A DNA stretch of 64,000 nt from Cognataquiflexum nitidum (GCF_022538055.1 NZ_JAKZAM010000018.1:39420-103419); one strand, 5' to 3'. Shown: positions 35,475-45,419, numbered from the stretch's first letter. Numbers and translations: made by a program. The notes: a model not told the origin generated them from the sequence alone.

Positions 35475-35503
35475 AAGAGACCTGTTAAGTCTCTTTTTTT
35501 TTC
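35475..35503 (+). terminator. terminator after the small secreted protein
   Basis: AAGAGAC, a 7-nt loop and GTCTCTT are followed by eight T. It lies 27 bp after the stop at 35448. Confidence 0.8.
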
Positions 35504-36043
35504 TCATTTTTTTAAAACTTCCATTTTAACTATAAAATCCCACAGGGCTATTCCCATTGTAACTGAGATATTGAGTGAATGCTTGGTTCCAAGTTGAGGT
35601 ATTTCAATGACATGATCAGATGCTTTGACCACTTCATCTTCCACCCCAAAAACCTCATTACCAAATATCAGGGCATACTTTGAACTTGGGTTTGGGTGAA
35701 ATTCATGGAGTTTGGTGCTGTTGTCTACCTGTTCGAAAGTACACACCCGATATCCTTCCTTCTTTAATATTTGGACAGCTTCAACACTGGAGTCAAAGTA
35801 TTCCCATTTTACTGATTCTGTAGCTCCTAGAGCTGTTTTCTGGATATCCCTATGCGGTGGTGTTCCGGTGATGCCGCAGAGGTATATTTTTTGGATAAGA
35901 AAAGCATCCGATGTTCTGAAAGCCGATCCTACATTGTTGAGACTCCTAACATTGTCCAATACAATAACCACAGGGGATTTTTCAGCTTCTTTAAATTCCT
36001 CTACCGTCAGCCGGTTAAGTTCTTCCATGTTTAATTTTCTCAT
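35504..36043 (-). CDS. SpoU/TrmH-family RNA 2'-O-methyltransferase
   Basis: The 179-aa SPOUT-class methyltransferase has the three family motifs: VLDNVRSLNNVGSAFRTSDAF (motif 1), ALIFGNEVFGV (motif 2) and IPQLGTKHSLNISVTMGIALW (motif 3 with the knot). It methylates the 2'-OH of a tRNA or rRNA nucleotide. The short N-terminal extension and small size resemble TrmH-type tRNA Gm18 or TrmL-like enzymes, but the target cannot be fixed. It diverges from mutS. Confidence 0.9.
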   Translation of the reverse strand: MRKLNMEELNRLTVEEFKEAEKSPVVIVLDNVRSLNNVGSAFRTSDAFLIQKIYLCGITGTPPHRDIQKTALGATESVKWEYFDSSVEAVQILKKEGYRVCTFEQVDNSTKLHEFHPNPSSKYALIFGNEVFGVEDEVVKASDHVIEIPQLGTKHSLNISVTMGIALWDFIVKMEVLKK

Positions 36044-36128
36044 GCGGTTTTGTTTCCCTTTTGATATCTTTTAATTTCAGCTTTTAATAATATTCAAAAG
36101 TAACACAAAGAATCAAATCAGGGACCAT

Positions 36129-38741
36129 ATGGCCAAGGAGAGGGAAAATGAAGTGAAAGAAACCCCTTTGATGAAACAATATAATGCCATCAAAGCCAAA
36201 CATCCCGGAGCATTGCTACTTTTCAGGGTGGGGGATTTTTACGAGACTTTTGGGGAAGATGCCATCAAAGCCAGCAAGGTTTTGGATATAGTCCTGACCA
36301 AAAGAGCAAATGGAGCGGCTTCTCATATTGAATTGGCCGGATTTCCACATCACTCTTTGGATTCCTATTTGCCAAAACTGGTCAGGGCCGGAAATAGGGT
36401 TGCTATCTGCGATCAACTTGAAGACCCCAAAGACGTCAAAGGAATAGTCAAGAGAGGAGTCACCGAACTTGTGACCCCAGGGCTTTCATTCAATGACAAT
36501 GTCCTAGACAAAAGGAAAAACAATTACCTCGCATCAATATATTTTGGAAAGGAGACCATGGGGATTTCTTTTTTGGACCTTTCTACCGGGGAATTTATGT
36601 GCTCAGAAGGCTCCCAATCGTACATAGAAAAGCTCCTTCAGAGTTTTAGCCCTTCAGAGGTGATTTATTCCAAAGCTGCTAGAGCAAAAGCCCAAGAGAT
36701 ACTAAAAGATCAATTTACCACTTTTCATTGTGAGGACTGGGTGTTTCAGTTGGATTATACCTATGGAAAACTTACTGAACATTTTGCTACAGCCAACCTG
36801 AAGGGCTTCGGGATAGATAATCTTGAGCATGGTATTATCGCTGCTGGAGCGGTATTGTATTACCTTGAAGAGACCGAACACAAAGAGGTGAAACACATCT
36901 CCTCGATTTCCAGAATAGCAGAAGAAAAGTATGTTTGGTTGGATAAATTTACCATACGAAACCTTGAGCTTGTCTATTCCCCGCAAGACGGAGGCGTCCC
37001 ACTGATCAATATTCTCGATCAGACCATAACCCCAATGGGTTCCCGGATGATGAAAAAATGGATGGTCCTTCCCCTCAAAGAAAAAGAGCCTATAGAGGAA
37101 AGACTCAAAGTGGTGGATTATTTTTTTGAAACTCCGGATTTATGCGATGAGATTTTAGGACATCTGAAGCATATCGGCGATCTGGAAAGGCTGATTTCGA
37201 AAGTGGCGGTAGGAAGGATCAACCCCCGAGAGATGAACCAACTCAAAAGAGCTTTGAAAAATACCATGCCTATCAAAGGGATTCTCAAAGGTTCAAAAAA
37301 CGATTCTCTCAAAAAACTTTCCGATCAGATAAGTTCATGCGAATTTCTTTTGGAGAAAATTGAAAAAGAACTTCTGGAAGATGCTCCCATGCTTATCCAT
37401 CAGGGTGGGATTATCAAGTCAGGAGTGGATATAGAATTGGATGAATACAGGGATTTGGCCAATACCGGAAAGGATTACCTAGTATCACTGCAGCAAAGGG
37501 AAACACAGAGAACCGGAATTTCTTCTCTCAAAGTAGCTTTCAACAAAGTTTTTGGCTATTACTTGGAAGTTACCAATTCCCACAAAGACAAGGTCCCTCA
37601 GGAGTGGATCAGAAAACAGACTTTGGTCAATGCTGAGCGGTATATTACCCCGGAACTGAAAGAATATGAGGAAAAAATCCTTAATGCAGAGGACCGGATG
37701 CTCGCCATTGAGCAGAGGTATTTTCTAGCCCTTGTACTCGATGCTTCGGAATATGTAGCTCAGATCCAGCAAAATGCCAGGATTCTTGCTACCGTGGACT
37801 GCTTGCTCTCATTCTCCGTCGTGGCCAAGAAAAACAATTATTGTAGGCCCAAAATCTCGGATACAGATTCCCTTGAGATCAAAGATGGAAGGCATCCAGT
37901 AATTGAAAGACAGCTGCCTATCGGAGAAGAGTATGTCCCCAATGACATTTACCTGGACAATGAAAGCCAACAAATCATTATCATCACAGGACCAAATATG
38001 GCCGGTAAATCCGCCCTGCTAAGGCAGACAGCCTTGATTGTACTGATGGCCCAGATGGGAAGCTTCGTTCCTGCTACTTATGCCCGAATAGGCATCATTG
38101 ACAAAGTATTTACCCGGGTAGGGGCTTCTGATAATTTGTCTAAAGGGGAATCGACCTTTATGGTAGAAATGACAGAAACAGCAAGTATTTTGAATAACCT
38201 TTCTGACAGAAGCCTCGTATTGATGGATGAAATAGGCCGTGGGACATCTACCTATGACGGTATATCTATTGCTTGGTCGATAGTGGAGTTTTTGCATAAC
38301 CACCCAAAATTCAGAGCAAAAACCCTATTTGCAACCCATTATCATGAATTGAATCAGTTGGCAGATGATTTTCCAAAGATCAAAAACTACAATGTTTCTG
38401 TAAAAGAAGTAGGAAACAAGGTGATTTTTATGAGGAAATTGAAGGAAGGAGGTAGTGAGCATAGTTTTGGTATCCATGTGGCACAGATGGCCGGGATGCC
38501 AAATCCTATTGTTTTGAGGGCTTCTGAAATTATGGGGCACTTGGAAAAGGATAAAGAAATGAGTGCTCCAAAAGACAGGGTCAAAGACATGCCAAAGAGC
38601 AATTACCAACTGAGTTTATTTGATGCTGATCCCAAATTCAAAGAAGCACAGGAAATGCTTGCTGCAATAGATATCAATACCATTTCACCCATAGAGGCAT
38701 TGATCAAACTGAATGAAATCAAAAATAAATTAGGGAATTGA
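36129..38741 (+). CDS. mutS: DNA mismatch repair protein MutS
   Basis: The 870-aa protein recognises mismatches and recruits MutL. The Phe-x-Glu mismatch-binding motif is in [12 protein letters not shown] (Phe37, Glu39). The connector, lever and clamp regions follow. The ATPase carries Walker [14 protein letters not shown] near residue 620, the [11 protein letters not shown] signature, Walker [17 protein letters not shown] and [10 protein letters not shown]. The C-terminus NEIKNKLGN is full length. It is a stand-alone gene divergent from the SpoU methyltransferase. Confidence 0.97.
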   Translation: MAKERENEVKETPLMKQYNAIKAKHPGALLLFRVGDFYETFGEDAIKASKVLDIVLTKRANGAASHIELAGFPHHSLDSYLPKLVRAGNRVAICDQLEDPKDVKGIVKRGVTELVTPGLSFNDNVLDKRKNNYLASIYFGKETMGISFLDLSTGEFMCSEGSQSYIEKLLQSFSPSEVIYSKAARAKAQEILKDQFTTFHCEDWVFQLDYTYGKLTEHFATANLKGFGIDNLEHGIIAAGAVLYYLEETEHKEVKHISSISRIAEEKYVWLDKFTIRNLELVYSPQDGGVPLINILDQTITPMGSRMMKKWMVLPLKEKEPIEERLKVVDYFFETPDLCDEILGHLKHIGDLERLISKVAVGRINPREMNQLKRALKNTMPIKGILKGSKNDSLKKLSDQISSCEFLLEKIEKELLEDAPMLIHQGGIIKSGVDIELDEYRDLANTGKDYLVSLQQRETQRTGISSLKVAFNKVFGYYLEVTNSHKDKVPQEWIRKQTLVNAERYITPELKEYEEKILNAEDRMLAIEQRYFLALVLDASEYVAQIQQNARILATVDCLLSFSVVAKKNNYCRPKISDTDSLEIKDGRHPVIERQLPIGEEYVPNDIYLDNESQQIIIITGPNMAGKSALLRQTALIVLMAQMGSFVPATYARIGIIDKVFTRVGASDNLSKGESTFMVEMTETASILNNLSDRSLVLMDEIGRGTSTYDGISIAWSIVEFLHNHPKFRAKTLFATHYHELNQLADDFPKIKNYNVSVKEVGNKVIFMRKLKEGGSEHSFGIHVAQMAGMPNPIVLRASEIMGHLEKDKEMSAPKDRVKDMPKSNYQLSLFDADPKFKEAQEMLAAIDINTISPIEALIKLNEIKNKLGN

Positions 38742-38805
38742 TACTTGACCTGAATGTATAAATTGAATGTAAAATTTTAAACTCATAGCTGTAGATTTTG
38801 GGTAT

Positions 38806-39606
38806 ATGGATATTTCTTTGTTGGAGGAGTTAAGAAATCAAAATAAATTATCGGAATTTTTTTCCTATAAGAATGACAGGGAATTTATCCCCCATCCAGA
38901 TGAGAAAGAGTTGCTTAGGGATCTTAAAAAAATCAGTGAAAGCCTTGGGATGAAAGAAGGGATTATTATCGGATGTTTTGATTACAGAGATATGAGTTTG
39001 CCTTTTTTCACAGAAAACATTGAAGAGCTCAGTGGGTATTCTGCCGATTTTTTGAGGTCTAATGGCCTTGCAGGAGTGATTTCAGCATTGCATCCTGATG
39101 ATGCTAAGGAACACGTGGCTTTCAATAATAGATTTTTGGAGGCGTTCCAAAATGCAAGTATTTCGGAAAAGAAAACATTTGAATTGTCATATACTCTCCG
39201 GTGGATACATAAAACTACCCATAAAGAAATCTGGTTTTTTACCAAAGCTAAACCTTACCTGATAGATATAAAGGGGAATTTCATTTTTGACCTTCACATA
39301 GGGCTTCATATTACCAATTCCGAACCTCTGAAGGGATATGATTGGAGCTACTCATATATCAAAGAAAATGGTAACAAAGTAACCCATGAAAAAGACAAGG
39401 CACCAAAATCCGACTTGAGGCTTTCCAAAAAGGAAAAAGAGGTAGCACTGTTACTATTGGAAGGACTTACCTCCCAAGAGATCGCGAACAAGATGTTTAT
39501 TTCAAGAAATACAGTCTTTACCCACCGAAAAAAAATATTAAAAAAACTCGGTGCAAAGAATTCAAATGATCTAATGAAAATTCTTATTGCCCAAAATCTA
39601 AAATAA
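38806..39606 (+). CDS. PAS-like sensor with LuxR-type DNA-binding domain
   Basis: The 266-aa protein has a PAS-fold region at residues ~40-170 (GIIIGCFDYRDMSLPFFTENIEELSGYSADF, LHPDD, FWFTKAKPY) and a C-terminal LuxR/FixJ helix-turn-helix (LRLSKKEKEVALLLLEGLTSQEIANKMFISRNTVFTHRKKILKKLGAKN). There is no phosphorylatable receiver domain and no partner kinase gene nearby, so it is an orphan regulator, perhaps with a bound ligand in the PAS fold. It lies 64 bp after mutS and its targets are unknown. Confidence 0.85.
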   Translation: MDISLLEELRNQNKLSEFFSYKNDREFIPHPDEKELLRDLKKISESLGMKEGIIIGCFDYRDMSLPFFTENIEELSGYSADFLRSNGLAGVISALHPDDAKEHVAFNNRFLEAFQNASISEKKTFELSYTLRWIHKTTHKEIWFFTKAKPYLIDIKGNFIFDLHIGLHITNSEPLKGYDWSYSYIKENGNKVTHEKDKAPKSDLRLSKKEKEVALLLLEGLTSQEIANKMFISRNTVFTHRKKILKKLGAKNSNDLMKILIAQNLK

Positions 39607-39671
39607 GTGCCTGATTATCAATTTTTGAGAGATGAATCGGTAGGCAAAGAGAAATTTTTTAGCCTAGTGTT

Positions 39672-39702
39672 TTTGCTATTTTGGAAAACTGCTTTACATT
39701 TG
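39672..39702 (+). promoter_or_regulatory. promoter of the tRNA-Gly/tRNA-Leu unit
   Basis: TTTG (39672-39675), a 19-bp spacer and TACATTTG (39695-39702) exactly match the Bacteroidota consensus, about 50 bp before the first tRNA. Confidence 0.8.
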
Positions 39703-39753
39703 CACTCACAAAAGACAAAGGCATAAGGTTTTTGTCAGAAAAATTAACAAACT

Positions 39754-39826
<73 letters not shown>

Positions 39827-39894
39827 CAAAAAGGCCCTTGAAGAAGGGCTTTGTTGTTTTTGGCAATTTCAAATCTCTAATCAAATTAGAGAAT

Positions 39895-39978
39895 GCCGGG
39901 ATGGTGGAACAGGTAGACACGCAAGACTTAAAATCTTGTGAGAGCAATCTCGTGCGGGTTCGATTCCCGCTCCTGGTA
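39895..39978 (+). tRNA. tRNA-Leu (anticodon UAA)
   Basis: The 84-nt class II tRNA has acceptor GCCGGGA/TCCTGGT (two G-U pairs), anticodon stem CAAGA/TCTTG with loop CTTAAAA, a long variable arm (TGAGAGCAATCTCGT) and a T-loop GGTTCGATTCC. The discriminator is A and no CCA is encoded. It lies 68 bp after tRNA-Gly and is followed by a terminator. Confidence 0.95.
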
Positions 39979-39980
39979 CA

Positions 39981-40010
39981 AGCCTCGCTAAAAAGCGAGG
40001 CTTTTTTTTT
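39981..40010 (+). terminator. terminator of the tRNA unit
   Basis: AGCCTCGCT, a 4-nt A loop and AGCGAGGCT are followed by a run of nine or more T, starting three bases after the tRNA-Leu discriminator. Confidence 0.9.
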
Positions 40011-40022
40011 GGATTTTTTCAA

Positions 40023-40079
40023 ATTGTCAAAATTTCCATCATTTAATTGACAATAATTTTAACATTAGTATTATTTTTG
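40023..40079 (+). promoter_or_regulatory. promoter and candidate operator of the XRE/S24 gene
   Basis: An inverted repeat ATTGTCAA (40023-40030) and TTGACAAT (40047-40054) is spaced by 16 bp. Its right arm contains the TTG of a promoter whose -7 box is TATTTTTG at 40072-40079. The overlap suggests autorepression by the downstream XRE/S24 protein. It lies before the ATG at 40122 and shows that the longer upstream frame is not the start. Confidence 0.45.
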
Positions 40080-40121
40080 AAAGGAAACGCATGGTATTGT
40101 TTTAACATATGCACCATCAAA

Positions 40122-40817
40122 ATGCACCTGAGCTCCAATATTAAAATCCTGAGAAAAAGAAAATCAATCACCCAGGAAACGATGGCCGCTTCCATAGGCA
40201 TCAGTAGGTCTAAGCTTGCAGGTTATGAGCTCAACATCAATCCTCCTCTCGAAACCTTACTCTTGATCGCAGATTACCTTGGTGTTTCTATTGACCTACT
40301 TTTGCGAAAGAATCTCGAAGAATTATCTGAATATAAACTGAGAGAATTGTTGGAAACTGACCATTTTTTGAAAGGGAAAAACCTCAGAATTTTAGCTATA
40401 ACCGTGGATTCCGAAGGGAAAGAATTGATCGAAGTGGTCTCCCAAAAAGTAAAAGCAAGTTATCTTGCCGGGTTTTCTGATCCTGATTTTATCGGTGACC
40501 TGCCAAGATTTTCTCTTCCCTTTTTGCCTCGGGATAAAAAATACCGTGTCTTTCAGATTGATGGGGATTCTATGTTGCCAATTCCCGACGGGGCATGGAT
40601 TGTATGCGAATACGTGGATGATTGGACGCGCATCAAAGATGGAGATAAGTATGTTGTTTTGACAGATTCCGAAGGTATTACCTTCAAGATTGTATATAAT
40701 ACTGTTAAAGAAAATGATAAACTTTTGCTATGCTCGTCAAATCCTATTTTCAAACCGTTTGAAGTAGATCTGAGGGCAATAAGGGAGGTGTGGAAATTCT
40801 GTCTTATGATTGTTTGA
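40122..40817 (+). CDS. XRE-family repressor with LexA-like S24 domain
   Basis: Taking ATG 40122 gives 231 aa. Residues ~4-60 form an XRE helix-turn-helix (IKILRKRKSITQETMAASIGISRSKLAGYE). The C-terminal half is a LexA/UmuD-type S24 domain with the catalytic Ser in QIDGDSMLP and the Lys in ITFKIVY. An Ala-Gly pair in SYLAGFSD lies in the linker, as for LexA/CI autocleavage sites. This is a candidate damage-responsive repressor. The next gene, 197 bp on, is ogt (alkylated-DNA repair), and that neighbour supports a DNA-damage link. Cleavage has to be inferred. Confidence 0.87.
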   Translation: MHLSSNIKILRKRKSITQETMAASIGISRSKLAGYELNINPPLETLLLIADYLGVSIDLLLRKNLEELSEYKLRELLETDHFLKGKNLRILAITVDSEGKELIEVVSQKVKASYLAGFSDPDFIGDLPRFSLPFLPRDKKYRVFQIDGDSMLPIPDGAWIVCEYVDDWTRIKDGDKYVVLTDSEGITFKIVYNTVKENDKLLLCSSNPIFKPFEVDLRAIREVWKFCLMIV

Positions 40818-41014
40818 TGTGCTTTTCGGTACTAATTTGAGGTGGATTCAGGCGGGGTATTTAAGTGGGATTAAGGTATATGATTTTTATTTTTTAATTG
40901 TTTTTAAATTAAAGAGGATTTTGTAAGACAAAATGGATTTTAAATCGTTGTAAGTTTAAAATTGTGGTAATGTTTATTGACTAGTGGCTAACAAACCTTA
41001 AACGATCAGTAAAT

Positions 41015-41500
41015 ATGAGAGAATATGCGGTATTGGAAACCCCTCTGGGGAATGTAAAGGCAGAAGTTTGGGATGGGTATTTGGTAAGCCTTAAATTTAC
41101 TGAAGACGAATCGTCAAATGGTTCCATTGATGGTATCCTGATGGATGTTTGGATACAGCTTGGACTTTATTTTCAAGGCAAGCTTAAAACATTTGATGTT
41201 CCGGTTGCTTTGGGAGGTACTGACTTCCAACACAAAGTATGGATGGAAGTAAACAAAATTCCTTTTGGCCAAACTGTCTCCTATCAGAAAATTGCGAATA
41301 ATCTCGGCAATCCTCAGGCTGTCAGGGCAGTGGGAACAGCCGTCGGTGCAAATCCCATACTTATAATGCTTCCTTGCCACCGGATTGTCGGACAATACGG
41401 TCAGTTGACAGGATATGCAGGCGGAATTTGGAGAAAATCCAAATTGCTTGAACTTGAACAAAAAGATAAAATCGGAAAGCAGGTTCAGCTTAATTTCTAG
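41015..41500 (+). CDS. ogt: methylated-DNA-[protein]-cysteine S-methyltransferase
   Basis: The 161-aa suicide repair protein transfers the methyl group from O6-methylguanine to its own cysteine. The active-site PCHR motif is in IMLPCHRIVG near residue 125, with the helix-turn-helix region VSYQKIANNLGNPQAVRAVGTAVGANP just before and the C-terminal GYAGGIWRKSKLLELE. There is no Ada transcriptional domain. It follows the XRE/S24 regulator. Confidence 0.95.
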   Translation: MREYAVLETPLGNVKAEVWDGYLVSLKFTEDESSNGSIDGILMDVWIQLGLYFQGKLKTFDVPVALGGTDFQHKVWMEVNKIPFGQTVSYQKIANNLGNPQAVRAVGTAVGANPILIMLPCHRIVGQYGQLTGYAGGIWRKSKLLELEQKDKIGKQVQLNF

Positions 41501-41648
41501 GTCTTTTCTTGGGGGTTTTGTATATCGTATTTTAAAAACAGATCGAATCAAAAGAGCCTGATTGGGAAAGCATTCAGGCTTTTCTTATTTTTAGACCTTA
41601 TTCATAATTATTTGTATTTTAGTCATCATTAGCCTATTGCGAGTGTTT

Positions 41649-42104
41649 ATGGTCCAAATCATTGATTATTTGCCCGAACTTCAACCCCATTTTGAAAGAA
41701 TCAATAAGGAGTGGGTTGAAAAATACTTTTCCCTAGAACCTTTCGATGTAGAGCAGCTACGTAATCCTGAAGAAGTGATTTTGAACAAAGGAGGGGCCAT
41801 TTTATTTGCTAAAGAAGGGGAAGAAATTATTGGAACAGTTGGTTTATCAAAATCAGCTGAGGGTACATTTGAAATGATAAAGATGGCAGTCATCCCAAGA
41901 GCACAAGGTAAAAAAGTAGGGCAACTTCTCGCTTCATCTATTTTGGAAAAAGCCAGGTCAATGGGGGCCAAAAAAGTCGTTCTTTATTCAAACACGAAGC
42001 TAGAGACTGCCCTAAATCTGTACCGGAAGTTTGGATTCAAAGAGACACCTCCTGAATGTGGCAAGTATGGAAGATGTGACATCAAAATGGAAATCGAGCT
42101 GTAA
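41649..42104 (+). CDS. GNAT family N-acetyltransferase
   Basis: ATG 41649 is preferred to the TTG four codons upstream, giving 151 aa. The acetyl-CoA-binding motif A is visible as MAVIPRAQGKKVGQLLASSIL (Q/RxxGxG/A type) and the strand/helix LYRKFGFKETPP is typical. The substrate is unknown. Its stop overlaps the start of a second GNAT gene by one base (TAATG), so the two are co-translated and may have a paired function. Confidence 0.87.
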   Translation: MVQIIDYLPELQPHFERINKEWVEKYFSLEPFDVEQLRNPEEVILNKGGAILFAKEGEEIIGTVGLSKSAEGTFEMIKMAVIPRAQGKKVGQLLASSILEKARSMGAKKVVLYSNTKLETALNLYRKFGFKETPPECGKYGRCDIKMEIEL

Positions 42105-42541
42105 TGGACATTTCTATCAGAAAAGGGACTATTGGCGAAGTCGTAGCACTAAGCAGGGAAGTAACAGAATTTTTTCAGCCATATTCTGAAAAAACCTATG
42201 AAGAAAGACTTTCTGATGTTCCCCATTTAATTTTAATTGCAACTGTAGATGACAAACCTGTTGGGTTTAAAGTTGGATACCGTAGGTACGGACATGATGT
42301 ATTTTACTCATGGATGGGTGGGGTAATGGACCAATACAGGAGGAAAGGTATTGCTACCAAATTAGCCGACAAGCAAGAGGCTTGGGCAAAAACCCATGGG
42401 TTTGTTAAAGTGGTTTTCAAAACCCGAAACAGACTTTCCAAAATGATCCATTTCGGACTCAATCGGGGATTTATGATTGTGGATTTGATCAAAAATGGAG
42501 AGGTTAGAGACTACAGGATTGTGATGGAAAAAAATCTTTGA
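42104..42541 (+). CDS. GNAT family N-acetyltransferase
   Basis: The 145-aa protein has a GNAT fold: LILIATVDDKPVGFKVGY, GGVMDQYRRKGIATKLADKQEAWAKTHG (motif A with RRKGIA) and HFGLNRGF near the end. It is coupled to the preceding GNAT gene. The two proteins are dissimilar beyond motif A, so it is not a recent tandem duplicate. Substrate unknown. Confidence 0.87.
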   Translation: MDISIRKGTIGEVVALSREVTEFFQPYSEKTYEERLSDVPHLILIATVDDKPVGFKVGYRRYGHDVFYSWMGGVMDQYRRKGIATKLADKQEAWAKTHGFVKVVFKTRNRLSKMIHFGLNRGFMIVDLIKNGEVRDYRIVMEKNL

Positions 42542-42658
42542 GTGAGTAGTCTCTTGCGGCTTCCAACCTTTCAACTCTTCTGTTTTGCAATTTTTCAATC
42601 TTCTATTTACCCATTCTCTCATTTTTTAGCATTCTACTTTTTTTACCCTACCTTTGCA

Positions 42659-42666
42659 GTCCTAAA
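42659..42666 (+). promoter_or_regulatory. -7 box (TACCTTTG) for the queE-ompA unit
   Basis: TACCTTTG lies 47 bp before the ATG at 42713 and inside the open frame that begins at 42542, showing that the true queE start is 42713. The -33 region is a run of T/C rather than a clear TTG. Confidence 0.5.
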
Positions 42667-42712
42667 ATCAATCATTTACCTAGCGGTTCAATTACCCGCT
42701 TCATCAAAAATT

Positions 42713-43342
42713 ATGGAAAATTCCAAAGAAGAAGTTTCGGAAGGAACAGCACTTCCTGTGATGGAAGCATTTTACACCATTCAAGGAGAAGGTACTTTTT
42801 CTGGTAGCCCTTCTTACTTTATCAGGCTCGGAGGATGTGATGTGGGTTGTGTTTGGTGTGATGTCAAAGAATCCTGGGATGCAGGCAAGTGGCCGATTAT
42901 GTCCATTGATGCCATCGTGGAGGAGGCAATGTACTTTCCGGCAAGGACTGTGGTAATTACCGGCGGAGAGCCATTGATGTATAACTTGGGACCATTGACT
43001 GCTGCGCTCAAAGAAAAAGGGTATAGGATACATATAGAGACTTCAGGCGCCTATCCTTTTTCGGGGACCTTCGATTGGGTATGTTTTTCTCCCAAAAAAT
43101 TTAGAAAACCGCACCCAAGTATTTATGAAAAAGCAGATGAACTCAAAGTCATTGCCTACCATAATTCGGATTTTACTTTTGCGGAGCAACATGCCTCAAA
43201 GGTAAAGCTAACCTGTCAAAAGCTACTCCAGCCGGAGTGGAGTAAAAGAGAAAATATGACCAAAAAGGTGATTGATTACGTAAAATCAAATCCAAGTTGG
43301 AAAATATCGCTGCAAACGCATAAATTTATGGATATACCTTAA
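42713..43342 (+). CDS. queE: 7-carboxy-7-deazaguanine synthase
   Basis: Starting at ATG 42713 gives 209 aa. It is a radical SAM enzyme of queuosine synthesis that makes 7-carboxy-7-deazaguanine from the QueD product. The cluster cysteines are in LGGCDVGCVWCD (Cx3Cx2C), with MEAFYTIQGEGTFSG before and TGGEPLMYN (SAM-binding GGE) after. The earlier in-frame start at 42542 would add a hydrophobic sequence with no homology and lies upstream of the promoter. An OmpA-family gene begins 3 bp later, and queD lies after that. Confidence 0.95.
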   Translation: MENSKEEVSEGTALPVMEAFYTIQGEGTFSGSPSYFIRLGGCDVGCVWCDVKESWDAGKWPIMSIDAIVEEAMYFPARTVVITGGEPLMYNLGPLTAALKEKGYRIHIETSGAYPFSGTFDWVCFSPKKFRKPHPSIYEKADELKVIAYHNSDFTFAEQHASKVKLTCQKLLQPEWSKRENMTKKVIDYVKSNPSWKISLQTHKFMDIP

Positions 43343-43345
43343 CCC

Positions 43346-45265
43346 ATGAAGACACGCCTTCTTAGTTTAGCCCTGTTTTTTTTGATCTCAATCACATTTG
43401 GTCAGGGCTATTCTATCATTGACAACAAGGCGATTAGAATGCATCAGGAAGGTGATGAATTAGTGCAGAAGAGGATGTATGATGAGGCGATAGAAAAATA
43501 TAAAGCATCCATCCAAAGGGAGGCGGGTTTTTTGGAATCTTATATCAAATGGGGAAGGATTCTCCTCACTAAAGGAAAACCTCAGGAAGCAGTAGCTGTG
43601 GCTGAAAAAGGTGAGGCAAGGGCCCGACAATCAAAAAATCAGATCAAAGGGGAATTCAAATGGCTCAAAGTACATTGCTTTTTGGCTATGGGTATGTTTC
43701 TAGAGGCCTTGTTAGAATATGAAGAGGCTAGTCTGCTACTTGACACAAGCTTCAAGCAAAGGATAGATTACAGGGAAACGGAGAGTCAGATGAGGTTTAT
43801 TGGGGAGCAGCTTGAAAAATCACTTTCTATAGAAAAGCAAAAATTACCCGATCCTTTGAATGGCTTTTCCCTCCAATATTTTCCTGTTCTTACCGCTGAC
43901 AGTAAAAGGATCATTTTTGTAAAAAGAGACGGGCTCAAAAATTTTGAACATGAGGATTTGTTTACGAGCTACTTTTCAGAGGAAGAAAATTTGTGGTCCC
44001 AACCCGAGAGTATATCAAATATCATCAATACCAACTACAATGAAGGAACCTGTACCATTTCAGCAGACGGTAAAATTTTGATATTTTCATCTTGCGAGAC
44101 TCCGGATTCCTTTGGGGATTGCGACCTCTACATAGCCTATAAAATCAATGATGCATGGCAAAGGCCGGCAAATATGGGAAAATCCGTGAATTCAAGGTCT
44201 TGGGATTCTCAGCCTTCCCTCTCCGCTGATGGCAGGATTCTTTTCTTTTCTTCTAACAGAAGGGGAGGATTTGGTGGGCGAGACCTTTGGTATTCTCTTA
44301 GGATGCCAAATGGAGGATGGTCCGAAGCCAAAAATCTCGGTAATCTTGTCAATACCCCAAAAGATGAGGTTTCTCCATTTATTTACTTTAACAATGAGAT
44401 TTTGTTCTTTGCATCCGATGGACACAGGGGTTTTGGAGGTCAAGATATTTTTGTGTCCAGGGTAAAGGAGGGTGTTTTTACCAATCCTGAGAATTTAGGT
44501 TATCCTATCAATGACCATTTGGATCAGTTTTCACTTTTTATCACTGCACAACGTGATTATGCCTATTACACAGAAAATACCTACAATGAAAATATGGAGG
44601 AGCGGTCCTATCTATATAAATTCAAATTTCCTGAAGAGATTTCATTAGGAGAAAACCTGATTGTCACACAAGGGAAGGTATTTAATAGCAAAACAGGCGA
44701 ACCTGTAGATGCGCGACTTTCGCTTGTGAGTCTGAGCAATGACAGCACTCTTTATGAATTCCGGTCAGACGGAAAGACCGGGGAGTTCATGATGTTATAT
44801 CCGGATAAATCCTTTTCAGGTCTATATGTCGAAAAAGAAGGGTATCTACCCAAAATCTATAATGTGGACAGAGATAACCTTAAAAACCAAAAAGACCTAT
44901 TGGTGTCACTCGTACCAATAGGTTCCGGAGAAGAATTTATATTTGAAAATATATTTTTTGACTTGGACAAAGACGACTTAAAACCAGAATCTTTAAGTTC
45001 ACTCAAAAGGCTTTATAACTTTCTGATAGAAAACACAAAAGTTGCCATTACAATCATAGGACATACAGATAACCAAGGCAATCCTGTCTACAACGAAAGT
45101 CTAAGCCTCCGGAGAGCAGAGAGTGTGAAGAGGTTTTTGATCGAAAAAGGTGTTCCTGAATATCGGGTAGGTACCGATGGAAAGGGCGACCGTGAACCTA
45201 TTAAGCCAAATGATTCTCCAGAAAACAGAGCTCTGAATAGGAGAGTAACTATTTCAGTAAAATAG
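43346..45265 (+). CDS. OmpA-family protein with TPR and PD40 repeats
   Basis: The 639-aa protein has a signal peptide (MKTRLLSLALFFLISITFG) and TPR-like helices at ~30-140. A propeller of PD40/WD40-like repeats follows at ~180-400 (ADGKILIFSSCE, ADGRILFFSSNRRGGFGGRDLWYS, NEILFFASDGHRGFGGQDIF). A carboxypeptidase-regulatory-like strand region occupies ~440-500. The C-terminal OmpA peptidoglycan-binding domain contains NIFFDLDKDDL, IIGHTDNQGN and NRALNRRV (Asp and Arg ligands). It is an outer-membrane or periplasmic anchored protein, probably tied to envelope integrity. It starts 3 bp after queE, and its stop is followed by a separate queD promoter. Confidence 0.88.
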   Translation: MKTRLLSLALFFLISITFGQGYSIIDNKAIRMHQEGDELVQKRMYDEAIEKYKASIQREAGFLESYIKWGRILLTKGKPQEAVAVAEKGEARARQSKNQIKGEFKWLKVHCFLAMGMFLEALLEYEEASLLLDTSFKQRIDYRETESQMRFIGEQLEKSLSIEKQKLPDPLNGFSLQYFPVLTADSKRIIFVKRDGLKNFEHEDLFTSYFSEEENLWSQPESISNIINTNYNEGTCTISADGKILIFSSCETPDSFGDCDLYIAYKINDAWQRPANMGKSVNSRSWDSQPSLSADGRILFFSSNRRGGFGGRDLWYSLRMPNGGWSEAKNLGNLVNTPKDEVSPFIYFNNEILFFASDGHRGFGGQDIFVSRVKEGVFTNPENLGYPINDHLDQFSLFITAQRDYAYYTENTYNENMEERSYLYKFKFPEEISLGENLIVTQGKVFNSKTGEPVDARLSLVSLSNDSTLYEFRSDGKTGEFMMLYPDKSFSGLYVEKEGYLPKIYNVDRDNLKNQKDLLVSLVPIGSGEEFIFENIFFDLDKDDLKPESLSSLKRLYNFLIENTKVAITIIGHTDNQGNPVYNESLSLRRAESVKRFLIEKGVPEYRVGTDGKGDREPIKPNDSPENRALNRRVTISVK

Positions 45266-45366
45266 TTTGATAATTTTTTTATTTCAATTTCAAGAAAGAC
45301 ATTGGAGTTTTTAGCTAGGAACATTTAATCTTGTTGGTATAGGTTTCTTTTCTAACCTACTTTTGA

Positions 45367-45399
45367 TTTGTCTATCCTTGTACTTTTTATGTATTTTTG
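45367..45399 (+). promoter_or_regulatory. queD promoter
   Basis: TTTG (45367-45370), a 21-bp spacer and TATTTTTG (45392-45399) match the Bacteroidota promoter, 20 bp before the queD ATG. Confidence 0.6.
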
Positions 45400-45419
45400 C
45401 ACCTCATTAGAATTCTAGG

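Noticed and set aside
40047..40121. Extended N-terminus of the XRE/S24 protein
   Set aside because: The 25 extra codons precede the helix-turn-helix, contain the promoter -7 box (40072-40079) and read as a hydrophobic tail. ATG 40122 is better.
42542..42712. Extended N-terminus of QueE
   Set aside because: The extra 57 residues are hydrophobic and unlike QueE. A TACCTTTG promoter box lies inside the segment, and family members begin near MEN.
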